From NCBI GenBank assembly GCA_005877705.1, contig VBNY01000264.1, positions 1-5,627 on the forward strand: 5,627 bases of DNA, in the 5' to 3' direction. The notes beneath the pieces were generated by a model that was not told the DNA's origin, ran no database searches, and worked only from the letters and a program-made list of their open reading frames with translations. Below are positions 1-5,535 of this stretch, one piece after another; the stretch's first letter is position 1, and each line of letters starts with the position of its first letter. Source of the DNA: Gammaproteobacteria bacterium. Lineage in GTDB: Bacteria; Pseudomonadota; Gammaproteobacteria; Steroidobacterales; Steroidobacteraceae. Made by a program: the position numbers and the translations under genes.

Positions 1-5
1 TAGAT

Positions 6-11
6 ACCTCC
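6..11 (-). promoter_or_regulatory. Possible ribosome-binding site of a gene beyond the left edge
   Basis: The minus strand reads GGAGGT here, a strong match to the Shine-Dalgarno consensus, with only the five bases TATCT/A-type sequence left before the window ends. A start codon at normal spacing would lie just outside. This is inference from six bases only. Confidence 0.2.
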
Positions 12-335
12 AATGAAAGTGAAGACGATGAGACCGTTCCTTCGACCACAGGCAACGAAGTTCTCTGCTCGTTGGTATGTAACGGTGCGAGACGCTTCGG
101 TTCAGCAAGCACGTGGACGGGAACGTTCCGCGACGACGGCCACACTCGAGTCGGCGCCGGGCGTCGTCGAGCTTCTGGCCTACGAATTTGTTGATGCCGC
201 GCGAAATGCCGGCGACGCGGCTGGGTTTACTACCCGCCCGGTCGCCGCAGCTTGGTCAAGCGGCTTCGCTGCGCAGCGGGTCGCCGTGCAGCGGCGATGA
301 ATCTCAAGCGCCTCGTCGGCGTTCGCAGTCTAGGC

Positions 336-355
336 CGTACCGTCTAGTAGGTACG
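336..355. repeat. Inverted repeat, 6-base arms
   Basis: CGTACC (336-341) and GGTACG (350-355) are exact reverse complements around an 8-base loop. It lies about 20 bases past the stop of the minus-strand zinc-ribbon frame, where a terminator could sit, but no T-run follows on either strand, so a factor-independent terminator is not supported. It could equally be a protein-binding site or chance. Confidence 0.25.
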
Positions 356-376
356 CAACGACTTTTGCGTCCACTC

Positions 377-682
377 TCAAATCGTAACCAGATTCAGCCT
401 CAAGCAAGCGGGGCACTGGACCAACTTCGGGAGTTCGAGCTCGAACCACGCTCGACCGCACTCGCAGCGCATCCTGTACAGGCGCTGCGCCGTGGCCGAG
501 CCGAGTTCGTCTTCGTGAACCTCTATCCCATAGCCCCTCTGGACGGGCCGGCGTTGGGAAGCTGACCTCGGTGCATCCGATGGTGAATTCGACCGGGATT
601 CCGGCGGGACGGCCCTGAAACCTGATCGGGCGCCCGCTCGGCACACTTGACTGAGTTGTGCAGTAGTCTCTTTCACGACCAA
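377..682 (-). CDS. Small putative zinc-ribbon protein (hypothetical or remnant)
   Basis: The frame runs from a possible TTG start at 682 (or GTG at 676) to a TGA at 377-379, up to 101 codons. The last 31 residues begin at an in-frame ATG (470-472) and look protein-like: a CxC pair (C73, C75), an alternating hydrophobic strand with Trp79, Phe80 and the stretch ELELP, then CPAC (C90-C93) followed by LRLN. This is the layout of a short zinc ribbon, with two cysteine pairs separated by 14 residues. Codons in this part end mostly in G or C, as in the real genes downstream. The first 50 or so residues are rich in Ser, Arg and Pro and look less like folded protein, so the true start may lie inside, or the N-terminal part may be degraded. 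I do not recognise a named family and assign no function. It is oriented away from the mdc operon and need not be related to it. Confidence 0.35.
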   Translation of the reverse strand: MVVKETTAQLSQVCRAGARSGFRAVPPESRSNSPSDAPRSASQRRPVQRGYGIEVHEDELGSATAQRLYRMRCECGRAWFELELPKLVQCPACLRLNLVTI

Positions 683-806
683 CCCCCGGCGCTGTTTTGC
701 GCGCTTCTTTTAGTGAATGCCGTGGTCGGGTAAGTACGTCGATGCGCCTGATACCGGCCAGGTCTTTGAATTATTATGTTAACCATCGCACATTTCATCG
801 GCGGAG

Positions 807-817
807 GCAAATTTTGC
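807..817. promoter_or_regulatory. Short inverted repeat in AT-rich region, possible operator
   Basis: GCAAA (807-811) and TTTGC (813-817) are exact reverse complements around a single T. The element lies in the AT-rich part of the mdcA upstream region, directly after a GGAGG (803-807). It could be half of a regulator site. The arms are short and chance is possible. Confidence 0.2.
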
Positions 818-854
818 TATTTCAAGCCCTTAGTGGGCGTTTGTTCCCTAATCT

Positions 855-879
855 CTAGCTGGTGCTAGGCCGTTGGCAC
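855..879. promoter_or_regulatory. Overlapping inverted repeats, candidate mdc operator
   Basis: Two dyads overlap here. CTAGC (855-859) and GCTAG (864-868) are exact arms around TGGT. GTGCTA (862-867) and TGGCAC (874-879) match at five of six positions around a 6-base spacer, giving an 18-base imperfect dyad. They sit at the border between the AT-rich stretch and the GC-rich leader, about 140-160 bases before mdcA, a reasonable place for a regulator to bind. Which regulator, if any, cannot be told from the sequence. Confidence 0.3.
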
Positions 880-1019
880 ACTGCGCGTGCGGTGACCGCC
901 TGGCTCGATCTCCGAGGGCGCCTTGCCCCGACAAGAAGCGGTCGGACGAGCTGCGCGCGCAGATTTATGATGCGAGGCGCCGCGAGGCGCGGCACCGAGA
1001 CAGCGTCTTCGGACTATGA
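873..1019 (+). CDS. Possible short leader ORF overlapping the mdcA start
   Basis: This frame is open from 852 and its only plausible initiator is a TTG at 873, giving 48 residues. It ends in TGA at 1017-1019, sharing ATGA with the mdcA start codon at 1016-1018. The C-terminal half is charged and helix-like (SDELRAQIYDARRREARHRD), with mostly G or C at third positions; the first half has cysteines in CxC form. No good Shine-Dalgarno precedes the TTG. Since mdcA itself also has no clear Shine-Dalgarno, coupling of mdcA translation to this frame is an attractive explanation, but the frame could equally be the tail of a decayed gene or a chance opening in GC-rich DNA. I recognise no family. Confidence 0.2.
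   Translation: MAHCACGDRLARSPRAPCPDKKRSDELRAQIYDARRREARHRDSVFGL
972..990 (+). repeat. Tandem direct repeat GCGAGGCGC
   Basis: The nine-base unit GCGAGGCGC occurs at 972-980 and again at 982-990, one base apart, 26-44 bases before the mdcA start. Likely a small local duplication. The G-rich units could act as a weak ribosome-loading sequence, but they lie too far from the ATG for a normal Shine-Dalgarno. Confidence 0.5.
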
Positions 1020-2677
1020 CGACAGCGCAGGGCAAACAGGCGGGTCCGCTATCGTGGACCTCGCGCCGCGAGGACAAGGCGCGGAGGTTGGCAGGGATAG
1101 CCTCGCACCTCGACGGCAAGTTGGTACAGCGCGCGGCTATCGTGCGCGTGCTGCAGGGGCTGCTGCGCTCTGGCGACCGGGTGGCGCTGGAGGGGAACAA
1201 TCAGAAGCAAGCCGACTTTCTGTCGCGCTCCCTGGTGCAGATCGACCCGGTCCAAGTCCACGATATTCATTTATTGATCTCGACGATCAGCCGCCCCGAG
1301 CACCTGACGCTGTTTGAGCGCGGCATCGCGCGCAGAGTGGATTTTTCGTTCGCCGGTCCTCAGAGCCTGCGCGTGGCGCAGCTATTGGAGGATGGCAAGC
1401 TGGAAATCGGCGCGATCTACACCTACATCGAGCTGTACGCGCGCATGTTCGTGGATCTGACGCCAAATGTCGCGTTGGTGTGCGCCGAAAAGGCGGACCT
1501 CGCCGGAAATCTCTACACCGGTGCGAACACCGAGGACACGCCAACTATCGTCGAGGCCGCCGCGTTCCGCCACGGCATCGTGCTGGCGCAGGTGAACGAG
1601 ATCGTAGACCGGCTGCCGCGCGTCGATATTCCCGGCTCCTGGGTCGACCTCGTCGTGCCCGCGGACAAGCCGTTCGCCGTGGAGCCGCTGTTCACTCGCG
1701 ATCCGCGCCACATCACTGAACTGCAGGTGCTGATGGGCATGATGGTGATCCGTGGCATATACGAGCGGCACGGCGTTACCTCCCTGAACCATGGCATCGG
1801 CTTCGACACCGCGGCCATCGAGCTGCTGCTGCCGACGTACGCGGCCGCGCTCGGACTGAAACACAAGATCTGCCGCAACTGGGCACTGAACCCGCATCCC
1901 ACGCTGATTCCCGCAATCGAAAGCGGCTGGGTCGAGAGCGTGCACTGCTTCGGCAGCGAGGTCGGCATGGAGGACTACATACGCGCCAGACCCGACGTGT
2001 TCTTCGTCGGCTGCGACGGCAGCCTGCGCTCAAACCGCGTGCTCTGTCAGCTTGCCGGACAGTACGGGGTGGACCTGTTCATTGGGTCCACGCTGCAGAT
2101 GGATGCTGACGCCAACTCCTCCACGGTGACACTCGGTCGTCTCGCCGGATTCGGTGGGGCTCCCAACATGGGTCACGATCCCGGGGGCCGGCGCCACAGC
2201 AGCCCGTCCTGGCTCAGCCTGATCACGGTGGACGCACCTGTCGTGCGCGGCCGCAAGCTGGTGGTGCAGCTGGTGGAGACGTTCAGGAAGGGTGGCGTGC
2301 CGGCCCTGGTCGAGTCACTGGATGCGGTGGAGGTGGGCAAGCAGAGCGGCATGCCCATCGCGCCCGTCATGATCTACGGCGACGACGTGAGCCACGTGGT
2401 CACCGAGGAGGGGATCGCCTATCTGTACAAGGCGCAGGGCCAGGAGGAACGCCGCGCCGCGCTGGCGGCCATCGCCGGCGCGACTTCCATCGGGCTGCGC
2501 GCACAGCCGCAGCGCACCGCAGGCCTGCGGGCGCGCGGCATCGTCGCGTATCCTGAGGACCTCGGTGTGAGACGCACCGATGCCCGGCGCTCTCTGCTCG
2601 CGGCGCGCAGCATCGACGACCTGGTCGCCTGGTCGGGTGGTTTGTACCGGCCACCTGCCCGATTTCGCAGCTGGTAG
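1016..2677 (+). CDS. mdcA: Malonate decarboxylase alpha subunit (acetyl-S-ACP:malonate ACP transferase)
   Basis: MdcA exchanges the acetyl group on the carrier protein MdcC for malonate, releasing acetate and leaving malonyl-carrier for decarboxylation; it is the CoA-transferase-like subunit of the cytoplasmic alpha-beta-gamma-delta enzyme. The 553-residue product has the full length usual for the family and its conserved blocks in order: LEGNNQKQADFLSRSL (58-73), HDIHLLIS (82-89), ERGIARRVDFSFAGPQ (101-116), GNLYTGANTEDTPTIVEA (164-181), VNEIVDRLPRVDIP (193-206), LNHGIGFDTAAIELLLPTY (257-275), NPHPTLIPAIESGWVESVH (292-310), ARPDVFFVGCDGSLRSNR (324-341), GFGGAPNMGHDP (378-389), GDDVSHVVTEEGIAYL (455-470) and the terminal WSGGLYRPPARFRSW. 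I chose ATG 1016 because the frame is closed by a TGA at 968-970 and no other initiator lies between; the family's N-terminal Trp-Arg-Arg-Lys/Arg block follows at about residues 14-24. No clear Shine-Dalgarno precedes the start. First gene of the operon. Confidence 0.97.
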   Translation: MTTAQGKQAGPLSWTSRREDKARRLAGIASHLDGKLVQRAAIVRVLQGLLRSGDRVALEGNNQKQADFLSRSLVQIDPVQVHDIHLLISTISRPEHLTLFERGIARRVDFSFAGPQSLRVAQLLEDGKLEIGAIYTYIELYARMFVDLTPNVALVCAEKADLAGNLYTGANTEDTPTIVEAAAFRHGIVLAQVNEIVDRLPRVDIPGSWVDLVVPADKPFAVEPLFTRDPRHITELQVLMGMMVIRGIYERHGVTSLNHGIGFDTAAIELLLPTYAAALGLKHKICRNWALNPHPTLIPAIESGWVESVHCFGSEVGMEDYIRARPDVFFVGCDGSLRSNRVLCQLAGQYGVDLFIGSTLQMDADANSSTVTLGRLAGFGGAPNMGHDPGGRRHSSPSWLSLITVDAPVVRGRKLVVQLVETFRKGGVPALVESLDAVEVGKQSGMPIAPVMIYGDDVSHVVTEEGIAYLYKAQGQEERRAALAAIAGATSIGLRAQPQRTAGLRARGIVAYPEDLGVRRTDARRSLLAARSIDDLVAWSGGLYRPPARFRSW

Positions 2678-2680
2678 CCG

Positions 2681-3556
2681 GTGACGGCGTTGCTGCCACT
2701 GCGCATCGCATCAGGGCACCCGCGCCGCCACGCGCCGCGCGCCGATGATCTCGCGGATCGAGCTGTAGACGCCTTGATCGCCGAAGCCATGCTCACACCC
2801 AAGCCTGCGTTGGTCGACCAGCGCGGCTGCGGCGCACATCACGATCTCGATCTCGACTGCCTGCTGCGTTCCGCGCAAGCCTTGCGCAGCACGTTCCTCT
2901 CTATGGCGCTGCATGCGAGCGTCGGCACACTCGGTCTCGAGTTGCGTGAACAGCTCGGCGCTATTGGGCGCCACGGCGAATGGCGGATGCTGGCCGCGAC
3001 CGGTGGCAGCAATGCCCACCGCGGCGCCATCTGGGTAATGGGCCTGTTGGTTGCGGCGCTTGCCCTGACGGGCACGCACCGTCCGACGACCGAGATCGCG
3101 GCGGTCGCTGCGCGGCTTGCGCGGCTGCCCGACCGCCATGCGCCCGACGTGCCCAGCAACGGCTCGCGCGCGTGCCGGCATTTCGGCGTGTCGGGTGCGC
3201 GCGGTGAAGCTGCAGGGGGATTTCCTCACGTGTTGAATTTCGGCCTTCCCACTTTGCAGGCGCGGCGCAGACAGGGAGCCGACGAGACCTGCGCGCGGCT
3301 GGATGCCCTGATGGCGATCATGTCGAGCCTGGATGACACGTGCTTGCTGCATCGCGGCGGCTGGGCGGCAGTGCGGGCCGCCAAAAGTGGGGCGCGCCGA
3401 GTGCTGGCGCTCGGCGGAAGCGCCACTGCGGCAGGCCTGCGCGCCTTGCTGTCGCTCGATACCGAGTTGGTGCGGCGCCACGCCTCGCCCGGCGGTTGCG
3501 CCGATCTGCTCGCAGCTTGTCTGTTCCTCGATGGGGTGCAATGCCCGGAGGCCTGA
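2681..3556 (+). CDS. mdcB: Triphosphoribosyl-dephospho-CoA synthase
   Basis: MdcB, of the CitG/MdcB family, joins ATP and 3'-dephospho-CoA into 2'-(5''-triphosphoribosyl)-3'-dephospho-CoA, the precursor of the prosthetic group carried by MdcC. The 291-residue product shows the family motifs: EAMLTPKPALVDQRGCGAHH (35-54), where CitG proteins have a similar TPKPGLVD block; TGGSNAHRGAIW (107-118), the equivalent of the TGGVNTHKGAIF block; a glycine-rich GARGEAAGGFP (172-182); and DDTCLLHRGG (218-227). The GTG start lies 3 bases after the mdcA stop, with no strong Shine-Dalgarno, so coupling to mdcA translation is likely. The first 20 or so residues before the conserved block are a plausible variable leader. 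Length and motifs look intact. Confidence 0.93.
   Translation: MTALLPLRIASGHPRRHAPRADDLADRAVDALIAEAMLTPKPALVDQRGCGAHHDLDLDCLLRSAQALRSTFLSMALHASVGTLGLELREQLGAIGRHGEWRMLAATGGSNAHRGAIWVMGLLVAALALTGTHRPTTEIAAVAARLARLPDRHAPDVPSNGSRACRHFGVSGARGEAAGGFPHVLNFGLPTLQARRRQGADETCARLDALMAIMSSLDDTCLLHRGGWAAVRAAKSGARRVLALGGSATAAGLRALLSLDTELVRRHASPGGCADLLAACLFLDGVQCPEA
3547..3551 (+). promoter_or_regulatory. Ribosome-binding site of mdcC
   Basis: GGAGG lies 10 bases before the ATG at 3562, inside the end of mdcB. It is the best Shine-Dalgarno in the operon and fixes the mdcC start against longer in-frame extensions upstream. A strong site here fits the need for plenty of carrier protein. Confidence 0.6.
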
Positions 3557-3561
3557 AAGCC

Positions 3562-3855
3562 ATGGAAGTATTTAACTTTACCTATCGCGCACGACAGCCG
3601 GTTGCGCGGCGGGTCCATGTTGGCGTCGTCGGTTCCGGCGATCTCGAGGTTCTGCTCGAGCCGTCCGTGGACCAACACGCGCATGTCGCCGTGACCACCA
3701 GCGTGGACGGTTTCGAGGCCGTGTGGAAGATTGTGCTCGATCGCTTCTTCAGCCGCTTTGCCGGCGCCGCCACGATCGAGATCAACGATTTCGGTGCCAC
3801 GCCCGGCGTGGTCATGCTCAGGCTCGAACAGGCGGTCGAGGCGTTGCGCACGTGA
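3562..3855 (+). CDS. mdcC: Malonate decarboxylase delta subunit (acyl carrier protein)
   Basis: MdcC is the small carrier that holds the acyl group on a phosphoribosyl-dephospho-CoA arm and moves it between MdcA and MdcD-MdcE. The product has 97 residues, the usual size. The motif VGVVGSGDLEVLLEP (20-34) contains the attachment serine: with the ATG at 3562 it falls at Ser25, the same number as the modified serine described for Klebsiella MdcC, which supports this start. The rest fits the family: VTTSVDGFEAVWK, then FAGAATIEINDFGATPGVVMLRLEQA near the C-terminus, where the DFGATP block is conserved. The start lies 5 bases past mdcB and follows a good GGAGG. The frame is open far upstream through mdcB, but that part is a shadow of mdcB. 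The GTG of mdcD overlaps the stop. Confidence 0.96.
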   Translation: MEVFNFTYRARQPVARRVHVGVVGSGDLEVLLEPSVDQHAHVAVTTSVDGFEAVWKIVLDRFFSRFAGAATIEINDFGATPGVVMLRLEQAVEALRT

Positions 3856-4715
3856 GCACGGCTGCCCCCCACGAGCGACTTCTGACGCGCCACAGCTTCA
3901 TCGAGTTGCCGGCGCGCGAACGCGCCCGCGCGATTCTGGATGCGGACAGTTTCCGCGAGTTGCTCGGACCGTTCGACCGCCTGAAGTCCCCCTGGCTGCC
4001 GCTGCAAGGTATCGTCGCCCAGTCCGACGATGGCGTCGTGATCGCGCGTGGTCGCATCGGCGGCAGGCCGGCGGTGGTCGCTGCCATCGAAGGCGCTTTT
4101 CAGGGTGGCAGCATTGGCGAGGTCTCGGGGGCGAAGGTGGCCGGCGCGCTGGAATTGGCGTTGCGCGACTGCGAGCGCGGCCACCCCGTGTTGCCAGTGC
4201 TGCTGTTGGAGACTGGCGGCGTGCGCCTGCAAGAAGCAAACCTGGGGCTGGCGGCGATCGCGGAGATCCACTCCGCCATCGTCGCGCTGCGCCGCCGCGT
4301 ACCGGTCGTTGCAGTGGTCGCCGGGATGGTCGGCTGCTTCGGCGGCATGTCGCTCGCAGCTGCGCTGTGCAGCACTCTCATCGTCACGCGCCAGGCGCGG
4401 CTCGGCATGAACGGCCCCGAGGTGATCGAACAGGAAGCCGGCATCACCGAGCTGGATTCCACGGACCATGCGCTGATCTGGAGCCTGGTCGGCGGTGAAC
4501 AGCGTTATGCGACCGGACTGGCAGACGCGCTAGTGGACGACGACGCCGAGGCGATTGCGGCGCAAGTGCGCAGTGTGGTTGAAGGGGTGGCTGCGCCACG
4601 CAGCGAGCAAGTGGAGTGCTATCTCGAACGCCTGGCGCACATCGATCCAGCGAATCCGCCCGAGCCACGCGCGCTGCGTGCGCTGTGGGCACGCGAGGAT
4701 CCCGATGGGCGCTGA
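3852..4715 (+). CDS. mdcD: Malonate decarboxylase beta subunit
   Basis: MdcD pairs with MdcE to decarboxylate malonyl-carrier to acetyl-carrier. It has the crotonase-like fold of the carboxyltransferase superfamily, related to acetyl-CoA carboxylase carboxyltransferase, but works without biotin. The 287-residue product carries the conserved blocks: SFIELPARERARAILD (15-30), FDRLKSPWLPLQGIVAQSDD (41-60), GAFQGGSIGEVSGAKVAGAL (81-100), ETGGVRLQEANLGL (120-133), the glycine-rich GMVGCFGGMS (158-167), likely part of an oxyanion site, and RLGMNGPEVIEQEAG (183-197). The GTG start shares GTGA with the mdcC stop, and a GAGG at 3838-3841 precedes it at 10 bases. The frame is open upstream in mdcC, but the GTG leaves an N-terminus of usual length. 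The C-terminal tail from about 265 is charged, proline-rich and probably variable. Confidence 0.96.
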   Translation: MSTAAPHERLLTRHSFIELPARERARAILDADSFRELLGPFDRLKSPWLPLQGIVAQSDDGVVIARGRIGGRPAVVAAIEGAFQGGSIGEVSGAKVAGALELALRDCERGHPVLPVLLLETGGVRLQEANLGLAAIAEIHSAIVALRRRVPVVAVVAGMVGCFGGMSLAAALCSTLIVTRQARLGMNGPEVIEQEAGITELDSTDHALIWSLVGGEQRYATGLADALVDDDAEAIAAQVRSVVEGVAAPRSEQVECYLERLAHIDPANPPEPRALRALWAREDPDGR

Positions 4716-5535
4716 CCCCAGTCTCTCGGGACGCGGATTACGTTGGTTCGAGGCGTTGACCGGCCTCGAGGGTCTGCTGGACGGCGGACCGCGCACGGTG
4801 CGGGTTGCCGACTCCCGGCTCGGGGAGGAGATTGCGCGCTTCATCGCCGTCGTGGCGGATCCCGCCAACCGCTTTCCGCGCGCCCGTCAAGGGGAGCTCG
4901 GACTCGAGGAGGCCTGGACCCTGGCGCGGCAGTTGCGCCGCACGGTCGCCGAGGATCTGGGCGCCCGCGCTCGCGCTATCGTTGCGGTCGTTGATGTCAG
5001 CAGCCAGGCCTATGGCCGCCGCGAAGAACTGCTCGGCATCCACCTGGCGTGCGCGGCTGCGGCGGATGCTTACGCGAGTGCGCGGCTGGCAGGCCATCCG
5101 ATCGTCGCGCTGCTGGTCGGCAAGGCCATGTCGGGAGCCTTTCTCGCTCACGGCTATCAGGCCAACCGAATCCTGGCGCTCGATTCGACCGAAGTGCTGG
5201 TGCACGCCATGAGCAAACAGGCCGCCGCGCGTGTCACGCGTCGTCCAGTGGAAGCGTTGGAGCAGTTGGGCGAGCGCATCGTGCCGATGGCCTATGGCGT
5301 GCGCGCCTTCGCCAGACTTGGCTTGCTGCACGGGCTGATCGAAGGCGTGAACGCTGCTGCGCCGGGCGCAGACGATATCGAACGCGTGCGCCGCGAATTG
5401 GCGGCTGCCATCGACGACGCGCGTGCGGGCGCCAGGGACCTCGCAGCGCGCCTGACTTCGCCCGCTGCGCGCGAGACCCGTGCCGCCTCGATCGCCGTGC
5501 GCCGCCGACTGACCGAGCAATGGGATGCGCCCTGA
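4705..5535 (+). CDS. mdcE: Malonate decarboxylase gamma subunit
   Basis: MdcE is the second half of the decarboxylating pair and also belongs to the carboxyltransferase/crotonase-like superfamily. The 276-residue product has family blocks: RGLRWFEALTG (10-20), the long SQAYGRREELLGIHLACAAA (100-119) leading to DAYASARLAGHPIVALLVGK (121-140), AMSGAFLAHGYQANRILAL (141-159), probably carrying catalytic main-chain groups near SGAF, and HAMSKQAAARVTRR (167-180). The ATG at 4705 is preceded by GAGGA (4695-4699) at 5 bases, a good site, and overlaps the last 11 bases of mdcD. The C-terminal 50 residues are a charged Ala/Arg-rich helix. The length is slightly above what I recall as typical, but nothing looks broken. 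Confidence 0.95.
   Translation: MGADPSLSGRGLRWFEALTGLEGLLDGGPRTVRVADSRLGEEIARFIAVVADPANRFPRARQGELGLEEAWTLARQLRRTVAEDLGARARAIVAVVDVSSQAYGRREELLGIHLACAAAADAYASARLAGHPIVALLVGKAMSGAFLAHGYQANRILALDSTEVLVHAMSKQAAARVTRRPVEALEQLGERIVPMAYGVRAFARLGLLHGLIEGVNAAAPGADDIERVRRELAAAIDDARAGARDLAARLTSPAARETRAASIAVRRRLTEQWDAP

Larger units (their letters stand above)
1..376. other. Stretch with no supportable gene
   Basis: I see no convincing gene here. An open frame on the plus strand from an ATG at 13 to a stop at 298-300 (95 codons) has no Shine-Dalgarno sequence before it; its translation is rich in Arg and Ala and has no motif I recognise. Read on the minus strand, positions 6-11 give GGAGGT, a perfect ribosome-binding sequence placed 5 bases from the left edge. 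A minus-strand gene could therefore begin just outside the window, which would make much of this stretch its upstream region. The stretch also holds a perfect 12-base palindrome (CGCTGCGCAGCG, 267-278) and an inverted repeat at 336-355. Confidence 0.4.
683..1015. other. Upstream control region of the mdc operon
   Basis: This stretch separates the minus-strand zinc-ribbon frame from mdcA. It has two parts. About 763-850 is clearly richer in A and T than the surroundings, with a TATGTT at 775-780 and a GTTAAC palindrome, and is the likeliest place for the operon promoter, although no well-spaced -35/-10 pair can be named. About 860-1015 is GC-rich and holds a short open frame ending at the mdcA start. 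Short inverted repeats at 807-817, 855-868 and 862-879 are candidate regulator sites. No regulator gene is seen here; mdc operons elsewhere are controlled by LysR-type MdcR or GntR-type MdcY. Confidence 0.4.

Noticed and set aside
267..278. Perfect 12-base palindrome CGCTGCGCAGCG as a binding site or recombination site
   Set aside because: Short palindromes of this composition are expected in GC-rich DNA, and nothing around it supports a function.
113..565. Plus-strand open frame of 150 codons
   Set aside because: Its translation is rich in Arg, Ser and Pro without motifs, it has no Shine-Dalgarno, and its later part is the complement of the better zinc-ribbon frame.
689..711. GCGC-TGTTTT-GCGC hairpin followed by a T-rich run, terminator-like on the plus strand
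   Set aside because: The stem has only four pairs, the T-run is interrupted, and no plus-strand gene that would need it ends nearby.
874..889. TGGCAC resembling the -24 element of a sigma-54 promoter
   Set aside because: The GC expected 10 bases after the GG is GT here; GC dinucleotides fall at the wrong spacing on either side.
862..1317. Plus-strand frame of 151 codons reaching into mdcA
   Set aside because: It overlaps the well-supported mdcA coding sequence by 300 bases in another frame and has no family resemblance.
2711..3541. Long minus-strand frame of 276 codons opposite mdcB
   Set aside because: It is an antisense shadow of a GC-rich gene; the plus strand carries the clear CitG/MdcB motifs.
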